Shown in pieces: positions 1-10,402 of a stretch of 64,000 nucleotides of DNA. The position numbers and the translations under genes were made by a program. The notes under the pieces are model-generated. The model saw nothing but the letters and a program-made list of their open reading frames with translations, searched no databases and was not told the DNA's origin. The DNA is from Polytrichum commune (lineage: Eukaryota; Streptophyta; Polytrichopsida; Polytrichales; Polytrichaceae), in assembly GCA_950295325.1 (NCBI GenBank), contig OX485807.1, forward strand, positions 44,174,440 through 44,238,439. Direction: 5' to 3'. Each line of letters opens with the position of its first letter. Positions within the stretch are counted from its first letter, which is position 1.

Positions 1-599
1 GCGGTTCCCACTCAAGAAAATACTCCTCTTAAAAAATAAAAAATAAGGGTGAGGTTTAGTGTTGCATTTTTTATTCTAGAGGTCAGAGGCGGCATTATTA
101 TACATATATATATATATATATAATGTTTTTATTGAAAATCATTGCAGGCATCAATCTGTGAGGTCTTTTACAACAAATCATTGTCGAAAACATTCCCCTC
201 TTCTAAGATCAGTTCTTCGAGTTCTTCTCCACCCATGTATTGATCCAAGAATGAAGACATTGCGAATGCAAACCATCATTCACGACTTGTCCGGTGTGCC
301 ATGTGATGCGTTATGTATTCCAATATTTGTCAATTCGTGTGGCAACACTCGAGGCTCGGACACTGCCATTGAATGTACTAATGCTATATGGTAATATGAA
401 AGAAATGGCGAAGTTGAGCATGTTTATATTTGCCCTATTGGCCTAGACTGACTGTAGTCATGAATTTCTAATTAAAAAAACATTAAAAAAATGCCTCAAA
501 TTTTGTTGATTACTTTAAAATGCATTTTAAAATGTGTATTTTGAAAGAAATTAAAAATAAATGCACCACTAGTGAGGTTACATTGGCTTTCCAAATTTT
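1..599. other. AT-rich spacer, no gene seen
   Basis: Non-coding, AT-rich DNA. The only distinct element is a (TA)n microsatellite at about 100-122. Short open frames here have no recognisable domain or codon signal. Confidence 0.6.
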
Positions 600-1910
600 A
601 AAATCAATTTCATTTCATTGGGGTTCAAAAACAAAGGAACTCCAAAATCAAGCAACCCTACAAGTCGATATCAAAATTGTGGACCTCAGGAGTTTACACT
701 AACTAAAGGTCCATGTTGAGAGTTCAAGCGAGCAGCCGTGGGCTTTGAAGCAAGCCAAGCAATGCAACAAGCTTCAAGGGAATGGCGGGAATGGGGTTGG
801 TACCTATCAGCCGACATTGGCTCGAGGTGGGGCCTATAAGGGTCCAATTGACAACCACCACTTTCTTGCTAAATCTCGGCAGTTTCCATTCAAGGAAATT
901 TTCCTTCTAATAAGCGTGTGTTTACACTCGGGTCCAAGACAAAGAAATTCCAAAATCGAGCAATCTTATAAGTTAATATCAAAATTTGGAACCAAGGAGT
1001 TTACGCTAACTAAAGGTTTGGGTCCCAGGGTATATATGAATGAAGTGGTGACAATGTGGCATCGCTTTCCTACCAACTCTTGGCAGTCCCGACTCCACCA
1101 AAATTGTATTCCCTCGTAGTTTGAGAAACCAATCATTGAGCTTGGGTCCAAATTCCAATTCAAAAGCAAGTTCCATTGAGGGGTGCTTGTGGACCCTAAT
1201 TTTCTTGGACCCAAACCCTAATAAAAACCCACCCCTAGACCAAAAAAAGTCCAAATCAAAATGATCGATCCTATTGGTCAAGAGTAAAAAAATTGATCCA
1301 ATTAGAAGTTTGCACTAGGGTCCATGTCCAAAGCATGAAAACCTAAAGTGACACTAAGTGGCATCACTTTCCAACCAAATGTCGACAATCCTCGCTCCTA
1401 GTTTGAGAAACGAATTTTAAGGATGTTTGGATTTCAAGTTCCTTGGACCTGAACCCTAATGAAAACCTACCATGAGTAGTTTGAGAAATCATTCTTCAAA
1501 CGTGGGTCCAATTTTGAGTCCGAAAGTAAAGTTTATTAAGGGCAAATTAATTCTAATCTTGAGGTGGCAAGAAATTTTGTTAACAAAGATTGAGTCCTTG
1601 GGGTAGGTTTACCGTGGTGTTTGGGTCCAAGAAACTTGGGGTCCAAAACGCCCCTTAAACAAACCTTATTTTCATACTCAAGATTGAACCCAAGCTTGAA
1701 GATTGGTATTCCAAACTAGAAAAAGTATTTTCTTGAGCTAGGATTGCCAAAATTCGGTAGGAAAGTGCCACCACATTAGCACCACTCCACTTTTTCCATG
1801 CTTGGACCCATACCCTATCGTAAACTCCTTGGGTCCAAATTTTTGCTCTCAACCAATAGGATTGCTTGATTTTGGAGTTTCTCTAGTCTTGGACCTTAGT
1901 ATAAACCAAC
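600..1910. repeat. Nested repeats rich in GGGTCCAA motifs
   Basis: A block of about 90 bp occurs twice in direct orientation (about 612-710 and 925-1015) and once inverted (about 1815-1905). It reads roughly as 'aactccaaaatcaagcaa' followed by 'ggagtttacactaactaaa'. Between the copies, GGGTCCAA/TTGGACCC words recur many times in both orientations. An edge near 1640-1660 reads TTTAAGGGGCG on the minus strand and continues into the GGACCC words, so at least one terminal-inverted-repeat element is nested here. No transposase is present. I read it as a pile-up of non-autonomous DNA elements. Confidence 0.6.
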
Positions 1911-2672
1911 ATTGGACACACACATATAGGTGAATGCATGGTATCAATAATCAATAATCAACAATGGTATCAAAAAACCTACCCGTGGGTATGAAAATTG
2001 CAACACTAGTCAGATATTGATATTTGGTGGGTATGTCAAGGTGAGAGAATCTTTATATACCCGAGTTATTATTTGGGTCAGTACCATTTTAAACCATATT
2101 GATACTAGGGTGATTTTACCTAGGTATGAAAGTTCTTGCATGGTATGTAGACCCAAATGGTATCGAAAACAAAAATACCATCAAATACCCATACCCATAC
2201 CCATCAAAAAGTATGAAATCCTTATTATAGATACCCAAATGGTATTATTTTTTTAAGAAAAAAAAAGAAGACAAGACCAATCCAACACTGGAATAAACAC
2301 ACCCTTACTTTGCCATCATGGGGCAACAAAATGCCAGTTTAAATTGAACCATTCTTGAGGGTAAGCTTCGAATTCACTCTCCAAAGGTCATCAAATCCAC
2401 CTCTCTTTCGTCCGAGATGACCCAAAACTACCAGATGATAATGGAGAGGTACCCAAAACCAAATGAAGTGGTTGGCGATTCGATTCCTGATCACGAAATC
2501 TTCTCTCTATTTGACACTAACCAGGTGGCCGTGCACCTCTTGTATTCAAAAAATAGAAATAAAAATGCACCTCTCTTACACACCACGTATTACTGTGAAG
2601 TTTAACACACACGTGGTCACTGCAAGTTCTGTAAAACAATGAATCTTATGTGAAAAAATTATAAGGTACAGG
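1911..2672. other. Spacer, no gene seen
   Basis: No coding region is supported. A short ACCCAT-type microsatellite lies at about 2182-2206. The rest is AT-rich and unassigned. Confidence 0.55.
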
Positions 2673-2890
2673 GTTTGGGGAGGATTTTGGGCATAATCGA
2701 TCAAAATCCTAGTGTTTCCAAGTCCAACCGGTTACATGTTGTGATCTTTCGGATCTTCTTTATTAATTCGAGGTATATTCCATATATTCTTCTAAGATGA
2801 TCGGTATATTTCCTGAAGTCTTGGACTTCAACCGGTTATTTTACAAACTCAACTGCTTCATATGTACCTAGTCAGAGGCTCTTCCCATTC
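2673..2890 (+). repeat. Family D repeat (AACCGGTTA-rich), copy 1
   Basis: About 215 bp that begins near 'ttttgggcataatcgat' and contains three AACCGGTTA-type words. Related copies lie at 36165-36375 (-), 49325-49540 (-), 50155-50360 (+), 51798-52017 (-) and 52022-52245 (+). No coding potential; probably a non-autonomous transposon or LTR fragment. Confidence 0.7.
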
Positions 2891-2896
2891 ATTGAT

Positions 2897-3230
2897 AAGG
2901 TAGACAACCCTTACTTGGCTACTCTTTTTTTAATTAGGACACCTATCTTTGAGTGGTACGTGGTTTGGTGTGACTTCAAGAACAATTTTAAATTAATTAG
3001 ACTATGTGCTCAAAATATGACAAGCATTCAAGGTTATATGGCCATTTAATGAGCACAAGTGACTTCACTTTGATAATGAATAAAAATATTCATACAAGCT
3101 CCAAAAATGATGAAGAAAATGGCTACAACCTCAATTTGGATTTACTAACCATCTTGTACTAATCACGTATTCCATATCCTAGGAGAAGTTGGCTAGTTGG
3201 AAAAATTGACCATTCAAGACCCATCTACCC
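2897..3230 (+). mobile_element. Family A MITE, copy 1
   Basis: About 334 bp bounded by AAGGTAGA at the left and TCTACCCT at the right, that is, short terminal inverted repeats. The interior carries the family words 'tgagtggtacgtgg', 'gctccaaaaatgatgaa' and 'cctaggagaag'. Other copies are at 23620, 42392, 49795, 55008 (inverted) and 57548. There is no open frame, so it is non-autonomous. Confidence 0.75.
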
Positions 3231-3354
3231 TACTTGAACCCTATAGACTTCCAATTGCTCAAATGGTTGTGTTCCATTCTATATTTAGCATATGGCATGG
3301 GCTTCCATTATCTTACCTTCATGGGAAGAAACTTAGATAACTAGGAGAAATTGA

Positions 3355-3885
3355 TGCCGGTACGAATAGTATGAATATTGTGAACAGTGTCAGCGTTGTC
3401 AGTGAATAATGTTGTTATGAATAGTATTTTTAGTGAATAATGCCCGGATGAAAGTGCTTCATGTGAATAGTGCGGGATGAACAATGATTCCTGTTAGTAG
3501 GCCAAGAGTATAAGGCCCAAACCACACGGGAGGAACGGCAATGAGTTGGATGAATAGCATTGGTTCAAATGAGCAAGTGGTTGCCACATGAGAGGAAGTA
3601 TGGGGAGTGGCAACAATGACTTTTTAGCTTCGGTTTTTGCTTTGGATCTTGCTTCGGGATCTACTTGGCAATAAAGTAGAATGACATGGCATAATAAATG
3701 TAGTTCACAACTACCGGGCACTAGTGCCCGGAAGTCCCACAATATAAGGAGAAAAATGAGGAAAAGGAGACTTTTCTTGGGCAAGGTGCCACGTTGGAGG
3801 AAGTTGTGAAACTTCCGGTGCCTCTCGTGTGGGAAGGGCCTAAGTCCACCCAAATTTCCAAGTGTCAACCTAAAATTAAACAAAT
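3355..3885. mobile_element. LTR-like remnant with GAATAGT words
   Basis: The block starts with several spaced copies of GAATAGT or GTGAATA, a texture common in plant gypsy-type LTRs. It is followed by a promoter-like stretch with 'tataaggagaaa' near 3745. No TG..CA boundaries or target-site duplication could be fixed, and no polymerase is present. It could be a solo LTR or an LTR fragment. A 129-codon minus-strand frame across it looks incidental. Confidence 0.4.
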
Positions 3886-3886
3886 A

Positions 3887-4174
3887 TTAAAACTTTGTTC
3901 GGGAACCCCACATAATATAATTGACATATTCCAAGGTCAATGGAACTAATCCACATGGCTGAATAATGTTATGCTCCACTAGAATTACTTTCTTTCCAGC
4001 TTTTGCCAAATTGTAAGCCACACTCAACCCAACAATTTCTGGGATGCCTCCAAATTGTGTCACACCCTCGAGTGGTACCAAGCTCTGTGAAGGCAGCAGA
4101 TTTGATTCAACATCGCAACAATTTTGAACACGAATTTCCTCAAATTCCCCTGCCACACTCCGAACTAATTCCAT
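3887..4174 (-). pseudogene. Fragment resembling an FAD-dependent oxidoreductase N-terminus
   Basis: A 95-codon minus-strand frame contains, at about residues 42-70 (positions about 3965-4055), a stretch that reads like the Rossmann dinucleotide-binding beta-alpha-beta unit of DAO/sarcosine-type flavoenzymes: IVGLSVAYNLAKAGKKVI followed by LVEHN. In intact enzymes the preceding GxGxxG is tight. Here the glycines are disrupted (GGIPEIVG) and nothing before or after matches the family. I see no neighbouring exon with the rest of the enzyme. The call is therefore a captured or decayed gene fragment. An exon of a gene I failed to reconstruct is the alternative. Confidence 0.45.
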
Positions 4175-5039
4175 TCGAATGCATCATCGATAACACACCG
4201 GGGACATGGGCAAACCTCACCACAAGAAATTATTCTCAAACAGCACAAGCATTGTCAAGATTCAATTATAATTCTAATTAAGCTTCACAAGAGTGTTCTG
4301 AACTTCCATGACACCACAAGCATCAAAAGCCATGTAAGAGAAAATTGTGCAATTTCAAGCCTAAATTCAAATAGAATGTATGATGACTTTAATGATAGGA
4401 TCACAGTGGCATGAGGACTAACAGGAGCTTGCAACTTGACCATGCTTTGGCATTCATTCGAGAAATTATGATGACTCCTATTCTTGGAGGATTGTTCCTA
4501 CCAAGCTCACAAGGCTAAGAATGTGGCGTTGACATGTTAGCAATCGATATGTGCACAATATAGTCATGATGCTTATTTCCATTGGGGATCCACTAAGTTA
4601 CATTCTGATCTTGAGTTGTGCCTTCACATGAGGTAGCTGCACCTTCCTTCCTTATTCGTGTTGACTGACCAGAGTTGTTGTAAACCTCCGCCCACAAGTC
4701 ATTGTTGGCAGAAATATCGGCCTCAACAAATCAAAAATATGTTGTCGCTATAAGCATATGAGTTCAAGGCAATTGACCTACATCATTGGAGACTTGTCCT
4801 ATGTAGCTGGAAAGTTTGCAAATCTTGCACAATAATATATTTGCATTGTTTCTTTCATTGATGTGGGACATTTGTGTAGGACTCATATGCTAGTAGTGTG
4901 TCTGTTGATGATGCTTTCTGCAACCTTGACCCCAAACAATATACTGGAGCTGCTGCTGCTGCTGCTTGCTTTTTTACCATTGTTGCAGACAATAGGATCT
5001 GGCCAGGACTCAAGATTGGACCCAAGCTTCAGACTTTTC
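4175..5039. other. Spacer with short CTG microsatellite
   Basis: No supported gene. A (CTG/GCT)n run lies at about 4947-4968. Poly-serine, poly-leucine and poly-alanine frames across it are products of the triplet repeat. Confidence 0.55.
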
Positions 5040-5087
5040 TTACTGTTCAGATGGGAAGTCCAAAGATTGGACCCATCTGAACAGTAA
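5040..5087. repeat. Perfect 16-bp inverted repeat
   Basis: TTACTGTTCAGATGGG at 5040-5055 is exactly complemented by CCCATCTGAACAGTAA at 5072-5087, with a 16-nt loop. It sits inside GGACCC-rich repeat sequence related to 600-1910, so it is probably a foldback of that element. No T-run follows, so it is not a terminator. Confidence 0.8.
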
Positions 5088-5109
5088 GGTCCATTAAGGG
5101 CAAATTTCA

Positions 5110-6064
5110 TTCATGTTTGCAGATCCACCTTTGCTTCAAATCAACAGGCAGAATGCACCGCACCATTAGACTGTAAGGTAGGTGAGCCTAAAGCAGTTGC
5201 TTCTAGCGTTCCAGCCAGTATAGGGATCTTAGAAAGTAGTAGAAATTACTTGATCACACCAGCAAATTCAAATGAGTTAAGATGTATGTCTTTGTCAAGT
5301 CTGAAAGTATTGTTAGCAGATTTTCTTATACGGCATTCTTTTGGATATATTATATTTTAAACTTGAATGTACACAGCCAGTAGAATTTGCTGAAGATTAG
5401 TGTTTGAATAAGGTACCTTAGTCCCTTGCACCAGTTTTCAATAGTGGAAACTTGTTCACAATTTCAACCACCCACTTTATGATGCTTTGTGCTGCACTAT
5501 TGATGTATTTGTTGTCATCCAGATTCATCACTTTCTTTGCAAGATTAGGTGAATACCTCCAACACGAACATATTACAATTTCAAGCCTACTGCTCTCTTC
5601 TTTGTATTCATTAGACCAACTACGTTTGTTTGCCTCGTGGAAATGGGAGATCTGATTGTGTTCTTGCTTGTCTGTAGTAGTGCTGCATCTAGCTTTATTT
5701 CCAAATAGACATCTGATACCACTGACTTGTAGCAAATCATTCAAATATATGAACTCCTCTTTTCTTTTTTAAGGTATATCACGTCATACATTCATAATAG
5801 AACCAGCTTGAATACTAAAACCTCTAATAGGCAATCCAAATTCTGTTATACAGCACTTGACTACATAAGCCCTGCTCAGCACTCTTAACTCCACAAAGTC
5901 AAGTCCACAAACATTTGAAAACAGCAAGGTGCTCTGACTTCAGTAAGTGCAATCACAACACAGGGAAGTTTAAAGACACCAAAGTTCATAATCATCATTA
6001 CATGAAGGGTGCATCAAGGCAACAGTGCTCTCAAAACTCTGAGGCCATTCCAGATAAGCTTTAT
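5110..6064. other. 3' flank of the PPR gene
   Basis: This lies downstream of the minus-strand PPR gene and must include its 3' UTR. A 108-codon minus-strand frame at 5418-5744 has no domain I recognise, and I do not call it a gene. No clear polyadenylation site could be fixed. Confidence 0.45.
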
Positions 6065-9000
6065 TTACCAGTACTCCCCACAAGAACAAGTTCCATTCTG
6101 GAACTTATGAAATCGGCTGGAGTCCCGGGCTACAATCTCACGCCCAACCAATTTGGAAATAAACTTTGTGGCAGAGTGGCAATCGCCACAGATCCGAAGG
6201 TTTTTAAAAATTCGAATAGGAGTCCCTGGAGGTGTGCTCAAAAGCCCATATGAAATGGCCAACCTTTCACTGTGATAGCACAAAGAAAGCTCCTTCTGCT
6301 GAGGATCCATGTCATGTAGCACAAACTGCCTGTCAGCAACATATCCCGCCTTCTTCATTTGTGAAGCCAATCTTGTCAGGTTGGAGTAAATCTCCTCTGT
6401 TTCTGGGTGCGATCTGTCGTCTGCAACAAAATCGTGTATGGTATTGTTTATTTCTATCCAACTTCTGCCAGCCTCCTTCTTCAAGCCTTTTTCGTCCATC
6501 ACATTTCGAACTTTTGCAACTTCGTCCCACATCCCAACCGCAGCATATACATTTGACAACAACACATACACTGCAGCATTTTGTGGTTTCAATCTCAAGG
6601 CACGCTCTGCGGCATGTTCTGCTAGTTTCACATTGCCATGTAATCTACAAGCTCCAAGTAATGTCTCCCACACAGAAACATCTGGTTCAAACGGCATCTG
6701 ATAAATGAAATCCTCAGCTTCTTTCAAGCTCCCTGCCCGACCGAGAAGGCCAACTATGCAACCAAAGTGCTCCTTCGTAGGTGTTATGCCATATTGACTT
6801 TGCATTGCAAGGTAATGCTGATAACCTTCATCCACAAGGCCTGCATGGGCGCAAGCAGAGAGAACACTGGTCAAAGTAGAGCCATCAGGCTTCACTCCCT
6901 CCATCTGCATTCGGTTGAAAAGATTAAGAGCCCTTTTAGCATAGCCATGTTGTGCATATCCACTTATCATTGCATTCCAAACGACAACATTGCGTTTCGG
7001 GATGGTGTAAAACAATTGCTGTGCATCTGCCACATTCCCACATTTCGAATACATGCTGATGAGAGCTGAACCAAGATGAGCATCTACTGTGCCATATCGC
7101 TTTACAATCTCATCATGCACACGCTTGCCTTCCTCCAGAGCTGCGCGGCTTGCACATGCATTGAGGAAGCTTATGAACGTATGCTTGTTGGGTTTCACAC
7201 GTTTCTCTTGCATTTGGTACGCAAGCTCCAATGCTGCATCACCAAGACCGTGATCAGCGTACCCTGCAATTATCCTGTTCCAGGAGACAACGTCTCTACT
7301 GGACATACTGTCAAAGATCTCCCGTGCATCTGGTATACTACCACCTCTCACATACATACTGATTAGAGTATTCCCCACGCCAACGTCGAGGTCGTAACCC
7401 TTCTTCAAAATATACTTGAGGACATTTCTCCCCTCATCAAAGGCTGCAGGGTTAGTGCATGCCTTCAGAATACTACTAAAAGTAGCTTTGATAGGCAAAA
7501 CTCCTTCCCTTTGCATTTGCCAGAACAGCTCAAAAGCTCTGCTTCCTTCCTCATGCTGAGCATACCCAGCAATCATCGCCGTCCATGTCATTACATCCCT
7601 GTGAGGTAAGCTCTGAAAAACTTGTAGCGCATCATCCATACTGCCACATCTAAAATACATGTTGATGAGGGAATTACCTACGCTTACATCCAACTCAAGG
7701 CCACTTTCTGTGAAATGCCTATGGACGCACTTCCCCAGCTCGAGATTTTCAGAGCTCTTGTAACCAGCAAGGAGGCTTGAAAAAGTCACACCATCTGGCT
7801 TCAGGCCCTCTTCTTGCATTTCCTGATACAATCTGAAAGCCTTTCCAGGTGACCCATGGTGAGCTGAAATCATCGAATTCCATGAAACCACATCACGAGC
7901 ATCCATGCCCTCGAATACTTTGAGAGAATGAGCCAAACTGCCACACCTTCTGTACATGCTGATCAGCGCATTCCCGACATGAATGTCAGATTCCATCCCA
8001 CTTCGAATGATGTGTTGATGCACACTCTCACCTTCATTCAGAGCTTCTTGATTTGTACACGCACTGAGAAGGTGAAGGAACGTAATCTTATCAGCCTTCA
8101 CACCTTCAGACTGCATTCGATTGTAAAGGTCCATGGCACCTTCCCAATCTTCCTGTTGTGCGTAACCAGCAATGATCACATTCCAAGAGACCAAATCTCG
8201 AGTGCGCATATCATCAAACAATTGTCGAGCTTTGACAAGATTTCCACACCTGGAATACATGCTCACGAGTGCATTTCCTACTCGGACATCTGCCTGAAGA
8301 CCAGTTTCTGAAATATGGCTGTGAATGACTTCCCCTGCCTCCAAGCCTTCGGAATTCTTGCTGGCACTGAGAATGCTCAAGAATGTGATGGCGTTTGGGG
8401 CGACTCCATTATACCGCATTTCCCAGTACTGCTCAAATGCCTGAACACTGTGCCCCTGTTGCACAAGAGCAGCTATCATTGCATTCCATGAAGCCACGTC
8501 TCTTTGGGCCATCCTCTCGAAAATGTGCTTCGCATTCACCAAATCTCCGCACCTTGCATACATGCTCACCAAAGCAGTGCTCACACAAATGTCGGACATT
8601 AGACCAGCTTTGACAATAAGCTCGTGGATCCTCTTCCCCTCCACCAAGACAATTGGGTGATCACACGCATTGAGAATGTTCATGTAAGTCACTTTGTCAG
8701 CTTCAATGCCTTCCTTGTGCATTTTCCCCAGAAGATGCATACATTCTACTACCTGGGATTGCTGCCCATACAATCCAAGCATCGTGTTGTATGAGATGAC
8801 ATCTCGGTGAGAGATATTCTCGAACACATGCCGGGCGCTGGGTAACATCCCACACCTGCCATACATGTTAACAAGGGAATTTCCCACCCGGAGGTCCTGC
8901 TCATATCCATATTTTGTAATTTGAGCATGTACTAGTTTTCCAGTTTCGAGGTCTCCGGGATTGGAGCATGCGGAAAGGATGCTAACAAACGTGACCTTGT

Positions 9001-9568
9001 TGGGCACAAACCCTTTCCTCTGCATTTTCCAAAAGAGCTGAGAAGCCTCCTCCCTAAACCCCGAGCGAGAGAAACCTCCGATCATGGAATTCCACGTAAC
9101 CAAATCTCGGTGGGGCATTCTCTTAAAAACTTGGTAAGCATCTGCGACCCTATTACACTTCACATACATGCCAATGAGCAAGTTGCTCAAGAAGATGTCC
9201 GGCTCAATCCCAGCCTCATTTATACGTGCATGAAGTTGCTGCCCGTCAACCAAACACTTCCTCTTCATGCAATCCTGCAAAAGCTCAGCAAGGGAATAAT
9301 ACTCCGCATTGACATTCTGCCATTGCAAATCCTTAAACCCCATGACACCAACCGCCTCCGACGAGCTCACAAAACCCTTGCCTCCCGCTTCAAGGTCTCT
9401 TCTGTCGTGCAATGTGTTGCAGGGCACGGCGATGGCGGATGTGCCACCACCAACACCAATTTTGTGCCCCTGATGATGATGATGACCTACGGCCCATGCT
9501 TGGTGCAAACACGCTCGTCGCTGGAGCCTCAGAAGTATGGGCCTCCGCAAGAGGAAGTACATTGACAC
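6065..9568 (-). CDS. PLS-class pentatricopeptide repeat protein with E and DYW domains
   Basis: A single uninterrupted frame of 1167 codons. The N-terminus (about residues 1-60) is Arg-rich with few acids and could be an organelle presequence; His runs follow. From about residue 88 to 975 there are about 26 PPR motifs in P-L-S order, with S motifs ending in R and the following motif starting DVxxWN. An E/E+ region follows (WETLLGACRLHGN, AVYVLLSNVYAA, GRSWIE). The C-terminal DYW deaminase domain has HSERLA (the HxE zinc/catalytic motif) and CGDCH (CxxC). The last residues are CSCGEYW, a conservative variant of the usual DYW ending. In this family such proteins bind organellar RNA and carry out C-to-U editing. 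The target cannot be read from sequence alone. Lack of introns is normal for PLS-DYW genes. At about 26 repeats it is long for the class. Confidence 0.95.
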   Translation of the reverse strand: MSMYFLLRRPILLRLQRRACLHQAWAVGHHHHQGHKIGVGGGTSAIAVPCNTLHDRRDLEAGGKGFVSSSEAVGVMGFKDLQWQNVNAEYYSLAELLQDCMKRKCLVDGQQLHARINEAGIEPDIFLSNLLIGMYVKCNRVADAYQVFKRMPHRDLVTWNSMIGGFSRSGFREEASQLFWKMQRKGFVPNKVTFVSILSACSNPGDLETGKLVHAQITKYGYEQDLRVGNSLVNMYGRCGMLPSARHVFENISHRDVISYNTMLGLYGQQSQVVECMHLLGKMHKEGIEADKVTYMNILNACDHPIVLVEGKRIHELIVKAGLMSDICVSTALVSMYARCGDLVNAKHIFERMAQRDVASWNAMIAALVQQGHSVQAFEQYWEMRYNGVAPNAITFLSILSASKNSEGLEAGEVIHSHISETGLQADVRVGNALVSMYSRCGNLVKARQLFDDMRTRDLVSWNVIIAGYAQQEDWEGAMDLYNRMQSEGVKADKITFLHLLSACTNQEALNEGESVHQHIIRSGMESDIHVGNALISMYRRCGSLAHSLKVFEGMDARDVVSWNSMISAHHGSPGKAFRLYQEMQEEGLKPDGVTFSSLLAGYKSSENLELGKCVHRHFTESGLELDVSVGNSLINMYFRCGSMDDALQVFQSLPHRDVMTWTAMIAGYAQHEEGSRAFELFWQMQREGVLPIKATFSSILKACTNPAAFDEGRNVLKYILKKGYDLDVGVGNTLISMYVRGGSIPDAREIFDSMSSRDVVSWNRIIAGYADHGLGDAALELAYQMQEKRVKPNKHTFISFLNACASRAALEEGKRVHDEIVKRYGTVDAHLGSALISMYSKCGNVADAQQLFYTIPKRNVVVWNAMISGYAQHGYAKRALNLFNRMQMEGVKPDGSTLTSVLSACAHAGLVDEGYQHYLAMQSQYGITPTKEHFGCIVGLLGRAGSLKEAEDFIYQMPFEPDVSVWETLLGACRLHGNVKLAEHAAERALRLKPQNAAVYVLLSNVYAAVGMWDEVAKVRNVMDEKGLKKEAGRSWIEINNTIHDFVADDRSHPETEEIYSNLTRLASQMKKAGYVADRQFVLHDMDPQQKELSLCYHSERLAISYGLLSTPPGTPIRIFKNLRICGDCHSATKFISKLVGREIVARDSSRFHKFQNGTCSCGEYW

Positions 9569-9840
9569 AGCTCATAGCAATTGAAAGCAACGCTTCTCGC
9601 TTCGAGGCAACAGAGAATAAGATGGAGAAGAAGGAGGTACTTCAAATCCAAGCACAGATTTCGCTACACATGATTGTCATATTCCGCAATCGAACAAGCG
9701 CCTTAAACCCTAAACACCAAACCCAACCAAATCTCATACATTAGGGATTGAGTTTCGTAGATGCAGTGAAACACTAAATTGAAAGTCCATTCACACCGGT
9801 TTGCGGGCCCGCGACGTGCCGTGGTGCGCTGGCGTCGCGC
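9569..9840 (-). promoter_or_regulatory. Upstream region of the PPR gene
   Basis: The 5' leader and proximal promoter of the minus-strand PPR gene must lie here, since a MITE begins at about 9842. A longer minus-strand frame overlaps the start (9390-9590) but lies out of frame with the protein. No TATA box stands out. Confidence 0.35.
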
Positions 9841-9841
9841 T

Positions 9842-10402
9842 TAGGGGCTGTCTACACCAGGGACCATGAAGTCGTCCCAAGGCCCTGTAAAATCTGTGAT
9901 TGGCTGTTGAACTCTTCCGGAACCACTTTGGTGTACATCAAGGAAAAAATGTTGACCATGAAATTTGAAGTTTTCAAAAGATATATTTTAAGACCTGCAT
10001 TATTCACTGACATGGTCTAACAAGTTTTGCAGTGGGAGAGGCAAAAGAGGTACTCTGATAGACAAGGGCTCATGACAAAGAAATATTGCTATAATAAAAT
10101 AAAAATTATGATTTTTTCTTTTAGAAAGAGAAGATGAAGATAAGAAAAATGAGTCAAACTTGATTTTTTTTCAAAATTGCCCATTTTGGACATATATTGA
10201 AAAAATCAGCACATTCATTTTTTGGTGCATGGTCATTCCTCTTGGTTCACATTCGGTTTACACCTAGTGAGGGGCCCAAAGGCTTTGAAAATTGGTTTTC
10301 TTTAAGAAATCAAACCATGGAAGTTGGACCATCAAATAGGACTATGGGAAAATGCCATCTTCCATGGTCTAACTTCATGGTCCATGGTGTAAACCATCCC
10401 TT
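9842..10402. mobile_element. Tourist/PIF-Harbinger-like MITE, TTA target sites
   Basis: The left edge reads TTA then GGGGCTGTCTACACCA and the right edge is its imperfect inverse, TGGTGTAAACCATCCC then TTA. The terminal inverted repeats run about 35 bp and include GGACCATGAAG on both arms. A TTA target-site duplication and a GGG-starting terminal repeat are typical of PIF/Harbinger-derived MITEs. At 560 bp with no transposase it is non-autonomous. It lies about 270 bp upstream of the PPR start codon and may carry or displace promoter sequence. Confidence 0.75.

Noticed and set aside
3494-3883. 129-codon minus-strand frame
   Set aside because: Leu/Pro-rich, low-complexity composition inside LTR-like repeat DNA, with no recognisable domain.
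5040-5087. Hairpin considered as a transcription terminator
   Set aside because: This is plant nuclear DNA, there is no T-run, and the stem lies in a dispersed repeat.
4863-5110. Overlapping frames with Leu, Ser or Ala runs
   Set aside because: The runs come from a CTG triplet repeat and from GGACCC-rich repeat DNA. Three frames are open at once, which argues against coding.
6232-9565. Many plus-strand frames of 70-158 codons across the PPR locus
   Set aside because: All lie antisense to the 1167-codon PPR frame and recur with the repeat period. They have no domains of their own.
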